Shown here: in pieces, positions 1 to 8,041 of the stretch
How positions within the stretch are numbered: position 1 is the first letter of the stretch
Layout: each line of letters opens with the position of its first letter
Assembly (NCBI RefSeq): GCF_042658365.1
Contig: NZ_JBHSQC010000015.1
DNA length: 64,000 bases
Reading direction: 5' to 3' (one strand)
From: Carnobacterium_A antarcticum
GTDB taxonomy: Bacteria; Bacillota; Bacilli; Lactobacillales; Carnobacteriaceae
The notes under the pieces: model-generated
Seen by the model: the letters and a program-made list of their open reading frames with translations, nothing else
What the model was told of the DNA's origin: nothing
Databases searched by the model: none
Position numbers and translations under genes: made by a program

Positions 1-84
1 TTGATGAATTTGTTCACTAGACAATAGCACTTCTTCTGGGAAAACAAACTGAATTTCCCGAGATTCAGTTTTAATGCGGTTCAT
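1..84 (-). CDS. Partial gene downstream of rimI, product unknown
   Basis: An ATG at 84 opens a frame that runs off the left edge of the window; only 28 residues are visible, starting MNRIKTESREIQFVFPEE. It overlaps the last 14 bases of the acetyltransferase gene, which points to translational coupling. In related bacteria the tsaB-rimI pair is followed by another acetyltransferase or by tsaD. The visible residues do not look like the TsaD N-terminus, so a second GNAT protein is possible but unproven. Confidence 0.55.
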   Translation of the reverse strand, partial: MNRIKTESREIQFVFPEEVLLSSEQIHQ

Positions 85-679
85 AACTATCCCTCTTTCT
101 TAACAATAAACTCATTTCTAAAGCATCTTCATGATCTCCAGCATAATACTCTTTTTTTACTTTTCCGTCTTTGAAGCCTAATTTTCGATATAAGTGCTGA
201 GCCGCAACATTTGAAACTCGTACTTCTAAACTGACTTTCACCATGTCTTCTTTTTGTGCCAATTGCATCATTTCTTTCATTAAACGCAGTGCAATTCCCT
301 TGTTTCGTTCAGCAGGTACTACTGCAATATTGGTGATATGAGCTTCTTCTTCAACAAACCAAGCGCCAATAAAGGCTAGCGGGCGTTCTTGGTCTCTTAC
401 AATCAAATACAGCGCACGTGTATTGTGATTGATTTCATGCTCCAATGCCTTTTTATTCCAAGGAGCACTTCCGTTGTAGCTGAGTTCTTGGATACGGACA
501 ATATCTGGAATATCTTCATCTGTTGCTACGAACCATTGAAAAGCTTGGTCGTCTTCCAACCGCATCACAGCCGTTGATAGATGAACTCGGTTTGCTAATG
601 TCGTCGGCCAAGATTGTCCTTCTGCTTTATTCAGTGCTGCTCGGTTCATCGCGAACCACTCTCTAAATTTTTTCAACAT
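71..679 (-). CDS. rimI: Ribosomal protein S18-alanine N-acetyltransferase (GNAT family)
   Basis: This is a GNAT-fold enzyme expected to transfer acetyl from acetyl-CoA to the N-terminal alanine of ribosomal protein S18. The acetyl-CoA loop is visible as VVPAERNKGIALRLM, followed by the conserved SNVAAQHLYRKLGF strand and helix. The protein has 202 residues, about 50 more than a minimal RimI; the extra part is an N-terminal extension before the domain starts near residue 49. The ATG at 679 has GGAGG six bases upstream. The gene overlaps the end of tsaB by 17 bases, the order seen in the t6A cluster of Firmicutes. RimI identity rests on context and motif; other GNAT substrates are possible. Confidence 0.85.
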   Translation of the reverse strand: MLKKFREWFAMNRAALNKAEGQSWPTTLANRVHLSTAVMRLEDDQAFQWFVATDEDIPDIVRIQELSYNGSAPWNKKALEHEINHNTRALYLIVRDQERPLAFIGAWFVEEEAHITNIAVVPAERNKGIALRLMKEMMQLAQKEDMVKVSLEVRVSNVAAQHLYRKLGFKDGKVKKEYYAGDHEDALEMSLLLRKRDSYEPH

Positions 680-1385
680 ACGTTTCCTCCAGCTGATCTG
701 GATGCTCTTTACGCCAATTTTCCTCCGCTTCTGCCAGCTTTAAATAATCTGGGACTAAGGTATGGGCATCTTCCGGCACTTTCGTTATCCCTAATAATCC
801 TAAAACACCGGCTTTGGGCAAATGATCTTTCAAAGGCGCTTCAGTTATCCGTCCAGATAAATGTTGTTCAAAAATCTCTTGGTGTAATAAACGATCTTCA
901 CCAATCAATTCAAATGTTCCAGGTAAACCACTTAAAAAAACAGCCCATTTCTCCGCTGAAATATGAGTATCTGCTTCAATTTGGACTAATTCCCTTTTTT
1001 GCCATTGATACAAACCTGTATAAATATTGCCGCGTCGAGCGTCAAATAACGGCACTAAATAGTTCGGCGACTCTTCACAGTTGCCTGCTAATACAGCTAA
1101 GCTAGAAACGCCGACTATTTCCTTATCTAATGTCCAAGCTAGTGTTTTTGCGATCGTCACTCCAATTCGCAAGCCTGTATATGATCCAGGACCTTTTGCA
1201 ACAACGATTCGGTCCAATGCAGACGGTTCCCAATTAACTTCTTTCATTAACGTATGAATCGCTGGCATTAATCGTTGGCTGTGATTACCTTTCACGTTTG
1301 TCGTTACTTCTCCGATAATTTTTTGATCTTCCAAAACTGCGACACTCATCACTTGATTGGATGCATCGATTGCTAATAATTTCAT
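663..1385 (-). CDS. tsaB: tRNA t6A37 threonylcarbamoyltransferase complex subunit TsaB
   Basis: TsaB is the non-catalytic, ASKHA-fold partner of TsaD in making threonylcarbamoyladenosine at position 37 of ANN-decoding tRNAs. The N-terminal strand LAIDASNQVMSVAVL and the signature GPGSYTGLRIGVTIAKTL are both visible. The length of 240 residues is normal. It is first of the overlapping tsaB-rimI set on the minus strand and has its own promoter just upstream. TsaE and TsaC are not in the window. Confidence 0.93.
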   Translation of the reverse strand: MKLLAIDASNQVMSVAVLEDQKIIGEVTTNVKGNHSQRLMPAIHTLMKEVNWEPSALDRIVVAKGPGSYTGLRIGVTIAKTLAWTLDKEIVGVSSLAVLAGNCEESPNYLVPLFDARRGNIYTGLYQWQKRELVQIEADTHISAEKWAVFLSGLPGTFELIGEDRLLHQEIFEQHLSGRITEAPLKDHLPKAGVLGLLGITKVPEDAHTLVPDYLKLAEAEENWRKEHPDQLEETYVEKI

Positions 1386-1436
1386 TGTAAAACGCCTCAG
1401 TTCTAAATAAATTCCTATTGTTTCGTTTATCTTTAT

Positions 1437-1465
1437 ATTTTAGCACATAATAGACGAAAGATTAA
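1437..1465 (-). promoter_or_regulatory. Probable tsaB promoter
   Basis: On the minus strand TTAATC (1460-1465) and TAAAAT (1437-1442) are separated by 17 bp, about 50 bases upstream of the tsaB start. The -35 match is weak and the -10 is good. Confidence 0.45.
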
Positions 1466-1526
1466 GCAGACGAACCACTTGTACCGTTCATGACTATAAA
1501 TCAAAAGAACAATTCATTTGATCAAT

Positions 1527-1636
1527 GGTTGCCAGCTAATTTTTAAAATAGTCGTCGTGATAGAGAAACCCTTCTTTCATATGCCATTTTAACAGGCTTC
1601 CTTTTATGATCTAACTATAAGGGGTTGCCAGCTAAT
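1527..1636. repeat. 14-bp direct repeat pair
   Basis: GGTTGCCAGCTAAT occurs at 1527-1540 and again at 1623-1636, 96 bases apart, in non-coding sequence. It flanks a stretch with no convincing gene. I do not recognise the element. Confidence 0.75.
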
Positions 1637-1975
1637 CAGTGTGACTCGTGCAGTAGAGGTGTGCTTTTCACGATCCGAGACAAACTTCTCTCGGTTCAGG
1701 GCTTATTTGTCCCGTTTCCTTAGATTCGGAGTGAATGGTTAGAGCTAGAGCCTGTCTAGCTCGTAAAAGGTACGAGAAACGGCCATCTATTTGTAATTTG
1801 ATGAGCCCTATCTCATCACTGTGCTCAAAAATGAGTTTATATGATGTAGTAGGTTGTTGGTTGTTTGGAAAATGTTCGGATCCGAACATTTTGCTATAAG
1901 AAAAACCAACCGAAAAATCAGCAAACGCTCTAAGTGTCAGGGATTAGAAGAGGTTTTGCCTTTTTTATGCCTTTC
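1620..1975. other. Hairpin-rich non-coding stretch, function unknown
   Basis: This part of the 776-bp gap between tsaB and csbD holds successive perfect stems: GAGCTAGA/TCTAGCTC (1742-1762, 5-nt loop), CTCGTA/TACGAG (1760-1776, 5-nt loop, sharing three bases with the previous stem so the two are exclusive), GATGAG/CTCATC (1800-1817, 6-nt loop) and CCGAGA/TCTCGG near 1675-1695. A run of T follows near 1960. A 73-residue minus-strand frame covers it but has no ribosome binding site. It could be an unannotated structured RNA or a decayed element; the strand is undecided. Confidence 0.4.
1869..1892. repeat. 24-bp perfect palindrome
   Basis: The palindrome is centred on the GGATCC at 1878-1883, with AAAATGTTC to the left and GAACATTTT to the right. 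It has the half-site order GTTC-GAAC, the reverse of a LexA box (GAAC-GTTC). It could be an operator, or a bidirectional terminator stem of ten pairs with a GATC loop and four U. Confidence 0.7.
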
Positions 1976-2072
1976 CCTAGGATATCTTGATACTAACTTG
2001 AAAGGGTTATCGTTTGATTTTTTAAAATAAACACGTTAGACTTTAGTTGTAAGAGAGGTTCACACTTTTGTC

Positions 2073-2109
2073 ACAAGTTGTTTTTGAACTCTTTACCAGC
2101 ACAACTTGT
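2073..2109. promoter_or_regulatory. Inverted repeat upstream of csbD
   Basis: ACAAGTTGT (2073-2081) and ACAACTTGT (2101-2109) are exact reverse complements 19 bp apart. They lie 50-90 bases before the csbD start, where the promoter should be. A possible -35/-10 pair, TTGTAC (2106-2111) and TTTAAT (2130-2135), overlaps the right arm. Confidence 0.4.
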
Positions 2110-2161
2110 ACAGCAGTGAGAATTGTTTTTTTAATAATATACTTATTAGGAGGAAAACAAC

Positions 2162-2383
2162 ATGGCAGACAAAGATAACAGCATGAAAGACAAATTAAAA
2201 GGTATGAAAGACAAAGCGGTCGGTTCAGCTAAAGACGCTTATGGCGATGCTACCGATAACACAGGCAAACAAGCCGAAGGAAAAGCTCAAAAAGCTAAAG
2301 GCGAAGTAGAGAAAAAAGTCGGCGAAACAAAAGACGAGATGAAAGATCGCGCGGATGAACGTGCTGATCGCAACAATAACTAA
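2162..2383 (+). CDS. CsbD family stress-response protein
   Basis: A 73-residue, very hydrophilic, Lys/Asp/Glu/Ala-rich protein with no hydrophobic core. The pattern KDKLKGMKDKAVGSAKDA followed by GKQAEGKAQKAKGEVEKK is typical of CsbD-like proteins, small cytoplasmic proteins induced by general stress in Bacillus and relatives, with unknown biochemical role. The ATG has TAGGAGG nine bases upstream. It is a single-gene unit closed by a strong terminator. An inverted repeat in the promoter region suggests its own repressor or activator. Confidence 0.85.
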   Translation: MADKDNSMKDKLKGMKDKAVGSAKDAYGDATDNTGKQAEGKAQKAKGEVEKKVGETKDEMKDRADERADRNNN

Positions 2384-2393
2384 TTTTACTTTT

Positions 2394-2423
2394 AAAAGGC
2401 ACTGCAGTTGTAGTGCCTTTTTT
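2394..2423 (+). terminator. Rho-independent terminator of csbD
   Basis: AAAAGGCACT (2394-2403) pairs with AGTGCCTTTT (2412-2421) around an 8-nt loop, then further T. Confidence 0.9.
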
Positions 2424-2460
2424 CTCTTTTTTTATTTTATTGACAAGGAGGAATCACTGA

Positions 2461-3219
2461 ATGGCACGAATTTTAATTACAGGCGCAACCGGAACGATTG
2501 GACAAGTCATTACAAAGCATTTAAAAAGCAGCCACGAATTAACGTTAGTTGATATTCATTTTTCTGATATCGATCCCGAACTTCTAGCTGGAACCGAAAC
2601 AAAAGATTTGGATCTATCCATTGAAAAAAATTGGGTCGGATTATTAGACGGCATTGAATATGTTTTGCATTTAGCCGGCGATCCTAGCCCAGATGCTGAA
2701 TTCTACGACACGTTATTAGATCTGAACTATAAAATCCCTTATAATCTGTTCCATCAAGCTACTCAAGAGGGCGTTAATGTAAAACGCATCATTTTTGCTT
2801 CTTCCATTCATGCAGTCGATGCTTACCCGCAAAATGTTCAAGTGCACACCAATCAACCGGTTCGCCCTGCTGACTTATATGGCGTCTCTAAAGCTTATGC
2901 AGAAGCTTTAGCTAGTTACTATGCTTATACAACGAATCAGGAGATCATCGGTATTCGAATCGGCGACTTTAAAAAAGAAGGCGAACTTGATCCAAGTTCC
3001 GGTCCTGAAGGGATGGCCAATTTTTTATCCGCCAGAGACTTTTGCCATTTGATCGATTGCACATTATCCGCTGAACTCCAAGAGCCGTTTTTATTGGTCA
3101 ACGGGATTTCTAACAATACTTTTCCACGGTTGGATATCGATCAAGCACGCGTTGCTTTGGGTTATCAACCGCAAGATGATGCTTTTCAACTCAATAAGAT
3201 TTGGAATCAGCAAAATTAA
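2461..3219 (+). CDS. NAD-dependent epimerase/dehydratase family protein (extended SDR)
   Basis: An extended short-chain dehydrogenase/reductase of 252 residues. The nucleotide-binding TGATGTIG motif is at residues 7-14 and the catalytic YGVSK near residue 140, with an upstream Ser-Ser (FASSIHA). The overall pattern resembles uronate dehydrogenase-like or sugar-nucleotide SDRs; the substrate cannot be told from sequence. The ATG follows AAGGAGG at 2445-2451. It is read toward the convergent pseudouridine synthase gene and shares a bidirectional terminator with it. Confidence 0.8.
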   Translation: MARILITGATGTIGQVITKHLKSSHELTLVDIHFSDIDPELLAGTETKDLDLSIEKNWVGLLDGIEYVLHLAGDPSPDAEFYDTLLDLNYKIPYNLFHQATQEGVNVKRIIFASSIHAVDAYPQNVQVHTNQPVRPADLYGVSKAYAEALASYYAYTTNQEIIGIRIGDFKKEGELDPSSGPEGMANFLSARDFCHLIDCTLSAELQEPFLLVNGISNNTFPRLDIDQARVALGYQPQDDAFQLNKIWNQQN

Positions 3220-3230
3220 CTGAATAGTAA

Positions 3231-3271
3231 AACAGCCAAGTTCTCCCATTATTTGGGAACGCTTGGCTGTT
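3231..3271. terminator. Bidirectional terminator between convergent genes
   Basis: AACAGCCAAG (3231-3240) pairs exactly with CTTGGCTGTT (3262-3271), and the inner bases CCCA/TGGG extend the stem. It separates the plus-strand SDR from the minus-strand pseudouridine synthase gene. Confidence 0.85.
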
Positions 3272-3281
3272 GTTCTTTCTG

Positions 3282-4217
3282 TTATTTAGAATTTTGTAAA
3301 AATATTTTTGGTACTTTAGCTTGAAAACGGACAACTTCTCCTGTTCTAGGGTGTACTAAAGCTAAAGTGGATGCATGCAGACCCAGACGTTTTAAAGGAT
3401 TGATTCTTGATCCGTATTTTTTATCGCCTGCAACTGGATGGCCCATCTCTTCCATGTGGACACGAATTTGGTTTTTACGGCCTGTTTCCAATTGAATTTC
3501 TAATAGCGAAAACTGTTCGTTTGATCGGATTTTTTTGTAATGAGTGACCGCATGTTTCCCGCCATTATCAACTGGGCTTGAAAAGACGCGCATGGCTTTA
3601 TTTTCTGTTAACCAAGAACTGATGGTTCCTTCTTCCTTGCGAACTACGCCTTCAACTAAAGCCGTATAAATTCTTTCTTTCACAACATCGCTCCATTTTT
3701 CTTGCAGCGCTGTTTTTACGGCTTCGCTTTTCGCAAACAACATCACGCCTGACGTATCTCTATCCAAACGGTGAACGATATAAATGCGGTTTTTTTGATT
3801 GTCTTCTTTAACATAAGTCGTTAATTGTCGATAAGCTGTCAAATCATTTTCATTTTTAGAAGCCATAGACAACATGCCGGCTTCTTTGTTGATCACAATA
3901 ATGTCTTCATCTTCATGTAAAATGCTGACCCCAACTAATGCATTCTCTTTGATGGCGACTTTATTAGCGATAATGCCTACTGTTTGTCCAGGTAGCAATG
4001 AATAATTATGCTGTGTGATAGATTTTCCATCTACTATCACTTGTCCACGGCTCAAAACGGATTTTATTGAATTTCGGCTGTTTTTCACTTTTTCTTGCAG
4101 CAAAAATGCTAGTAACTCAGTCGGCTCTTTTACTACATAATTAGTTGTTTTAGCATTGCTCGGTTGTTTCGTTGTTTCTTTTCGTTTTCTTGCTGGCTGT
4201 CTGGAATTCTTTTTCAT
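3282..4217 (-). CDS. RluA family pseudouridine synthase
   Basis: This enzyme isomerises uridine to pseudouridine in rRNA or tRNA. It has a Lys/Arg-rich N-terminus (residues 1-25), an S4-like RNA-binding region (about 30-85) and the catalytic domain with HRLDRDTSG at 149-157, whose second Asp is the nucleophile. The later LETGRKNQIRVHMEEMGHP motif is also present. Length 311 fits the RluA/RluD group. The ATG is preceded by GAGTGAGG. It is a single-gene unit. The exact target nucleotide is not predictable here. Confidence 0.88.
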   Translation of the reverse strand: MKKNSRQPARKRKETTKQPSNAKTTNYVVKEPTELLAFLLQEKVKNSRNSIKSVLSRGQVIVDGKSITQHNYSLLPGQTVGIIANKVAIKENALVGVSILHEDEDIIVINKEAGMLSMASKNENDLTAYRQLTTYVKEDNQKNRIYIVHRLDRDTSGVMLFAKSEAVKTALQEKWSDVVKERIYTALVEGVVRKEEGTISSWLTENKAMRVFSSPVDNGGKHAVTHYKKIRSNEQFSLLEIQLETGRKNQIRVHMEEMGHPVAGDKKYGSRINPLKRLGLHASTLALVHPRTGEVVRFQAKVPKIFLQNSK

Positions 4218-4352
4218 AAAAAAACCTCACTCTCATTTCTAATCATACCAAATAGTTGTTTTTAGACCTAGAAAAGCCTTCAAGCTACTCCTCTGACTGT
4301 TATCCTACACTTGCAGTATAACGGAAAAACCCAAAAATAAATAACCCGAAAA

Positions 4353-4381
4353 CTAAAATTGCTTCTAAACAGCAATTTTAG
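4353..4381 (-). terminator. Terminator of the gal operon
   Basis: CTAAAATTGCT (4353-4363) and AGCAATTTTAG (4371-4381) form an 11-bp perfect stem with a 7-nt loop; on the minus strand it is followed by TTTTCGGG. It closes the galKETM-regulator unit. Confidence 0.8.
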
Positions 4382-4418
4382 CTATCAGGTGAACTCTTCT
4401 TTCTATTTTGATTGTTTT

Positions 4419-5411
4419 TTATGTGGTACTTTCACGTAAAATCAAATCTGTGGATAACGTTATTTTCTTCGCTACTCGCCGATTCGATTCAAGCTGATCC
4501 ATTAACAGATCAAAACCGGCTTCTCCCATCATTTCCGTATAAACTTTAACGGTACTCAATGTTGGGTAAACATACTTAGCCACACTGATGTCATTGAAAC
4601 CAATCACTTCAACTTGTTCTGGAACAGAAATTCCCGCTTCTTGCAACGCTCGTAAAGCACCAATAGCTAATGCATCATTGGCCATAAAAAAAGCTGCTGG
4701 CAAATCATCGCCTAACTCTTCCATTGCTTGCTTCATTAAGTGATAACCTGATGTCACATTGAAAGAACCGATAAACCGATACTTTTCTTGATACAAGTTC
4801 AAACGATGAAGATAGTTTTCCACTAGAATAGATCGCTTATCCACAGGCGTGTTGGATCGGTCTCCGTAATTTTCCTGTCCTCCGATAAATCCAATTTTCT
4901 GATGGCCTTTTTTTGTTAAATAATCCATTACGGAATGAACGGCCTGCTCAAAATCAACGACCACCGAATCCAGCTTACGGTCCAATAAATCGAAATCCAC
5001 AAAGCAAATGCTGCTTGTCCACCCTGTTAACCGTTCAACTTGAGAATCACTGAATTTCCCAATCGCTACGATGCCTTCAATATCTGCAGTTGTGTCAATA
5101 TCTGTATCTTGAAAAAAACGAATGACTTCATACCCTTCTTCTTCCGCGCGTTTCTCAACACCCAGCCGGATGGATAAATAATATAAATCATCCAGTTCTT
5201 CTTTTTCAGTATACCACTGCACGATTGCCAGCTTGCCCTTTTTTTTAGCTCTCTTTTTCTGGTATTTGGTATAGTCCAAAGCTTCAGCTGCTTCAAAAAT
5301 ACGCTTCTTTGTATCGTCGCCTACCGATAACGTTTCATCATAATTCAACACTCGCGAAACCGTTGCACTTGAAACACCGGCTTTTTCAGCGATGTCTTTA
5401 ATCGTTGCCAT
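4419..5411 (-). CDS. galR: LacI family regulator of the galactose operon
   Basis: A LacI/GalR-type repressor of 330 residues: helix-turn-helix in the first 25 residues (TIKDIAEKAGVSSATVSRVLN) then a periplasmic-binding-protein-like effector domain ending in AFFMANDALAIGALRALQEAG and VIGFNDISVAKY. The ATG follows AGGAAAAGC. It is the last gene of the galactose operon, 33 bases after galM, so it probably represses galK transcription and is itself induced with it. Effector (galactose or a phosphate derivative) is inferred from context only. Confidence 0.88.
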   Translation of the reverse strand: MATIKDIAEKAGVSSATVSRVLNYDETLSVGDDTKKRIFEAAEALDYTKYQKKRAKKKGKLAIVQWYTEKEELDDLYYLSIRLGVEKRAEEEGYEVIRFFQDTDIDTTADIEGIVAIGKFSDSQVERLTGWTSSICFVDFDLLDRKLDSVVVDFEQAVHSVMDYLTKKGHQKIGFIGGQENYGDRSNTPVDKRSILVENYLHRLNLYQEKYRFIGSFNVTSGYHLMKQAMEELGDDLPAAFFMANDALAIGALRALQEAGISVPEQVEVIGFNDISVAKYVYPTLSTVKVYTEMMGEAGFDLLMDQLESNRRVAKKITLSTDLILRESTT

Positions 5412-5444
5412 GCTTTTCCTACTTTCTTTTCAGTCTATTTTTTA

Positions 5445-6503
5445 TCAAATTAAATCAAAGTGGTAAACCGTTTCTGACTGAAAAGTTTCACCCGGGTTCA
5501 AAATACTATTGCCGAAATTTTTGTGGTTGATCGCATCAGGTAAGGTCTGTGTCTCTAATGCCACTCCTGAATAAGCTAATACAGGTTGACTGTCGATGTC
5601 ATAAGCCCCATCCGCCCAATTGTTTAGATACACAACGACGGCCTCACGATCGGTCGTAAACCACACACGTCGACCGCTGACCGGATCGCTGATTTGACCG
5701 TCTGTTTGGTGTTGGTTCAATGAATGGTTCAGCACAAAAGGATGATCGTATCCTCGATTTAACTGCAGCTGTGGATGGTCGCTATCTACACCCGTTTTCA
5801 ATAGTTTTGATCGTCTAAAATCAAAATCCGTGTCGGTTACATCCGCTAATTCGCCAGTTGGAATAGAGTCTTCTCGCAAAGGAGCATAACGATCACTGTT
5901 CAGTTGAAGTTCATGCTCTAAAACACCTTTCGTATGATCGCCTGTCAAATTAAAATAAACATGATTCGTCGGATTAAATAAGGTTGTCTCATCTGTAGTG
6001 GCTGTATAATGGATTTTCCACTCGTTTTGTTCCGTTAATGTATAAACCACTTGCACCGTCAAATTACCTGGATAACCATTTTCACCGTCCGGGCTTACAT
6101 AAGTAAACGTCAACGTGCCTTCATCGCCATCTGCTGCTGCTTTTGTTTCGACTGTCCAAAATCGTGATTCAAAAGCTGGGTTTCCACCATGATGGTGGTT
6201 TTCACCTTCATTGACCATCACCTGAACCGTTTTATCTTTTAACTTAAATTTCCCGCCCTCGATCCGACCAGCAACACGGCCAATCGTTGCACCGTAAAAT
6301 GGGCGGTGTTCAACATATTTATCTACTGAATCAAAGCCCAATACAATATTTTTACTTTTGCCGAACTTATCCGGCATCAGGATAGACGTCACAGCAGCTC
6401 CGTAATTCATCGCCGATAATTGCATCCCTTTGGTATTTTCCAAAGTATACTCGTAAACTGGTTCGCCATCCACTTTTCCAAAAGGACGTTTGCTTACTTT
6501 CAT
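5445..6503 (-). CDS. galM: Aldose 1-epimerase (mutarotase)
   Basis: GalM interconverts beta- and alpha-D-galactose so that galactokinase receives the alpha anomer. The 352-residue protein shows the family motifs ENHHHGG (near 90), NPTNHVYFNLTG with the catalytic His, and VALETQTLPDAINH with the catalytic Glu near the C-terminus. No signal peptide is visible, so it acts in the cytoplasm. It lies 21 bases after galT in the same operon. Confidence 0.93.
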   Translation of the reverse strand: MKVSKRPFGKVDGEPVYEYTLENTKGMQLSAMNYGAAVTSILMPDKFGKSKNIVLGFDSVDKYVEHRPFYGATIGRVAGRIEGGKFKLKDKTVQVMVNEGENHHHGGNPAFESRFWTVETKAAADGDEGTLTFTYVSPDGENGYPGNLTVQVVYTLTEQNEWKIHYTATTDETTLFNPTNHVYFNLTGDHTKGVLEHELQLNSDRYAPLREDSIPTGELADVTDTDFDFRRSKLLKTGVDSDHPQLQLNRGYDHPFVLNHSLNQHQTDGQISDPVSGRRVWFTTDREAVVVYLNNWADGAYDIDSQPVLAYSGVALETQTLPDAINHKNFGNSILNPGETFQSETVYHFDLI

Positions 6504-6524
6504 TTAAATGCTCCTCCTATTCTC

Positions 6525-8021
6525 CTACTGTAACGTTTTGATAAATCGTTTAAAGGCCGTTTGTCCTGCCAGCGTTTGTTTGTAAACTCCCGCATCTTCC
6601 AATACACGTAAGAAAACTTCTCCTACAGCTTCTTCTACAATGTGGTGAACAGTTGCTGCAGTCGGCTGTTTTTCTGCTTTCAACACATTTGCCCATTCTT
6701 TATGAGAGTCCGCTAGGTCATTAGGTTTATCCAATAAATACTGTTCAACTTCTTGCAGCTCTGTTTTTAATCGCGGCGGCAAAATTGCTAGACCCATAAC
6801 TTCGATCAAGCCGATATTTTCTTTCTTGATGTGCTGTACATCAGGATGCGGATGGAAAATACCATCCGGAAATTCTTCTGACGTCCGGTTATTTCGTAAA
6901 ACCAGATCCAATTCAAAATCAGTTCCTTTGCGACGTGCGATGGGCGTGATCGTATTATGCGGCACTTCACCCGTATAAGCTAAAATAGCCGCTTCTTTAT
7001 CAGAATATCCGCGCCACTGCTCTAGAATAAAGGCAGCCGCTTCAATCATCGCTTCTTTATCGGCGCTCTTCAGCCGGATTACGGACATCGGCCAGTTAAC
7101 AACTCCTGCTTCAATCATTGGAAAAGCATCTAACGGAAATGAAAAGTTTACCTCCGCTTCAGCCATTGCAAAAGTATGGCGACCTCCTTGATAATGATCA
7201 TGCGATAAAATTGATCCCCCAACAATCGGCAAATCGGCATTAGACCCTACGAAGTAATGAGGAAACTGTTCAACGATCCCCAGCAGTTTACTGAAAGTAG
7301 CTTTTTCCACTTTCATGGGTTTATGAACTTCCGATAAAAAAATACAATGCTCATTGTAATAAGCGTATGGCGAGTACTGTAAACCCCAGCATTCCTTATT
7401 CACCAACATTCGGACAATGCGATGGTTGCTTCTGGCCGGGTGATTAACGCGTCCGGCATAGCCTTCATTTTCCATACACAGCAAACAGATTGGATAACCG
7501 GAACTCCCCGCATGCTTCTCCAATGCTATTTGTTTGGGATCTTTTTCTGGTTTAGACAGATTGATCGTTATCTCCAGTTTGCCGAACTCACAAGGAAAAT
7601 AAAATTGGATATTTTTCGCAATGCTGCGTGTTTTAATGTAATCATTTGACTGACTTAATTGATAAAAATAATCCGTCGCCGCTTGCGGTCCGAAAACGTA
7701 ACGCTCCCAAAACTGGCGATTTACTTCAGAGGTCAGCGGGGTGATCAAACTCATGATCTCTGCGCCTAGTATCTCATGCGCAGCTTGGATATCTTCAATG
7801 ACTTTTTCCTGCACTGCATATTCGATAAGCTGATCCAAGACGGCTAACCGTTCCGGCAGCGGATCAGACGCTGCTAAGTTTTGTTGAAAATCTTCTTTTT
7901 TCAATAAGCGCAACAATTCATTTGTTTTTAGAATTTTATCCAGTGGATCGATCTCTTGCTGGAAAACCCCTAATTCAATAAAATCAGTAATAAGTTGATT
8001 GATAGTCTTTTGCTTACCCAT
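6525..8021 (-). CDS. galT: UDP-glucose--hexose-1-phosphate uridylyltransferase, class II
   Basis: GalT exchanges UMP between UDP-glucose and galactose-1-phosphate. At 498 residues it belongs to the long class II form of Bacillus and lactic acid bacteria, not the ~350-residue E. coli type. The stretch GGSILSHDHYQGGRHTF carries the likely nucleotidyl-accepting histidines and IKTRSIAKNIQFY is typical of the class. It is 20 bases downstream of galE; the ATG follows AAGGGG. Confidence 0.93.
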   Translation of the reverse strand: MGKQKTINQLITDFIELGVFQQEIDPLDKILKTNELLRLLKKEDFQQNLAASDPLPERLAVLDQLIEYAVQEKVIEDIQAAHEILGAEIMSLITPLTSEVNRQFWERYVFGPQAATDYFYQLSQSNDYIKTRSIAKNIQFYFPCEFGKLEITINLSKPEKDPKQIALEKHAGSSGYPICLLCMENEGYAGRVNHPARSNHRIVRMLVNKECWGLQYSPYAYYNEHCIFLSEVHKPMKVEKATFSKLLGIVEQFPHYFVGSNADLPIVGGSILSHDHYQGGRHTFAMAEAEVNFSFPLDAFPMIEAGVVNWPMSVIRLKSADKEAMIEAAAFILEQWRGYSDKEAAILAYTGEVPHNTITPIARRKGTDFELDLVLRNNRTSEEFPDGIFHPHPDVQHIKKENIGLIEVMGLAILPPRLKTELQEVEQYLLDKPNDLADSHKEWANVLKAEKQPTAATVHHIVEEAVGEVFLRVLEDAGVYKQTLAGQTAFKRFIKTLQ

Positions 8022-8041
8022 AAAAGTAAAAAGCCCCTTTT

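Noticed and set aside
1668..1889. 73-residue minus-strand open frame (MFGSEHFPNN...)
   Set aside because: The ATG lies inside the 24-bp palindrome and there is no ribosome binding site; the sequence is dominated by hairpins and looks non-coding.
1869..1892. LexA (SOS) box
   Set aside because: The half-sites are in the order GTTC...GAAC; a Gram-positive LexA box needs GAAC...GTTC with a 4-bp spacer.
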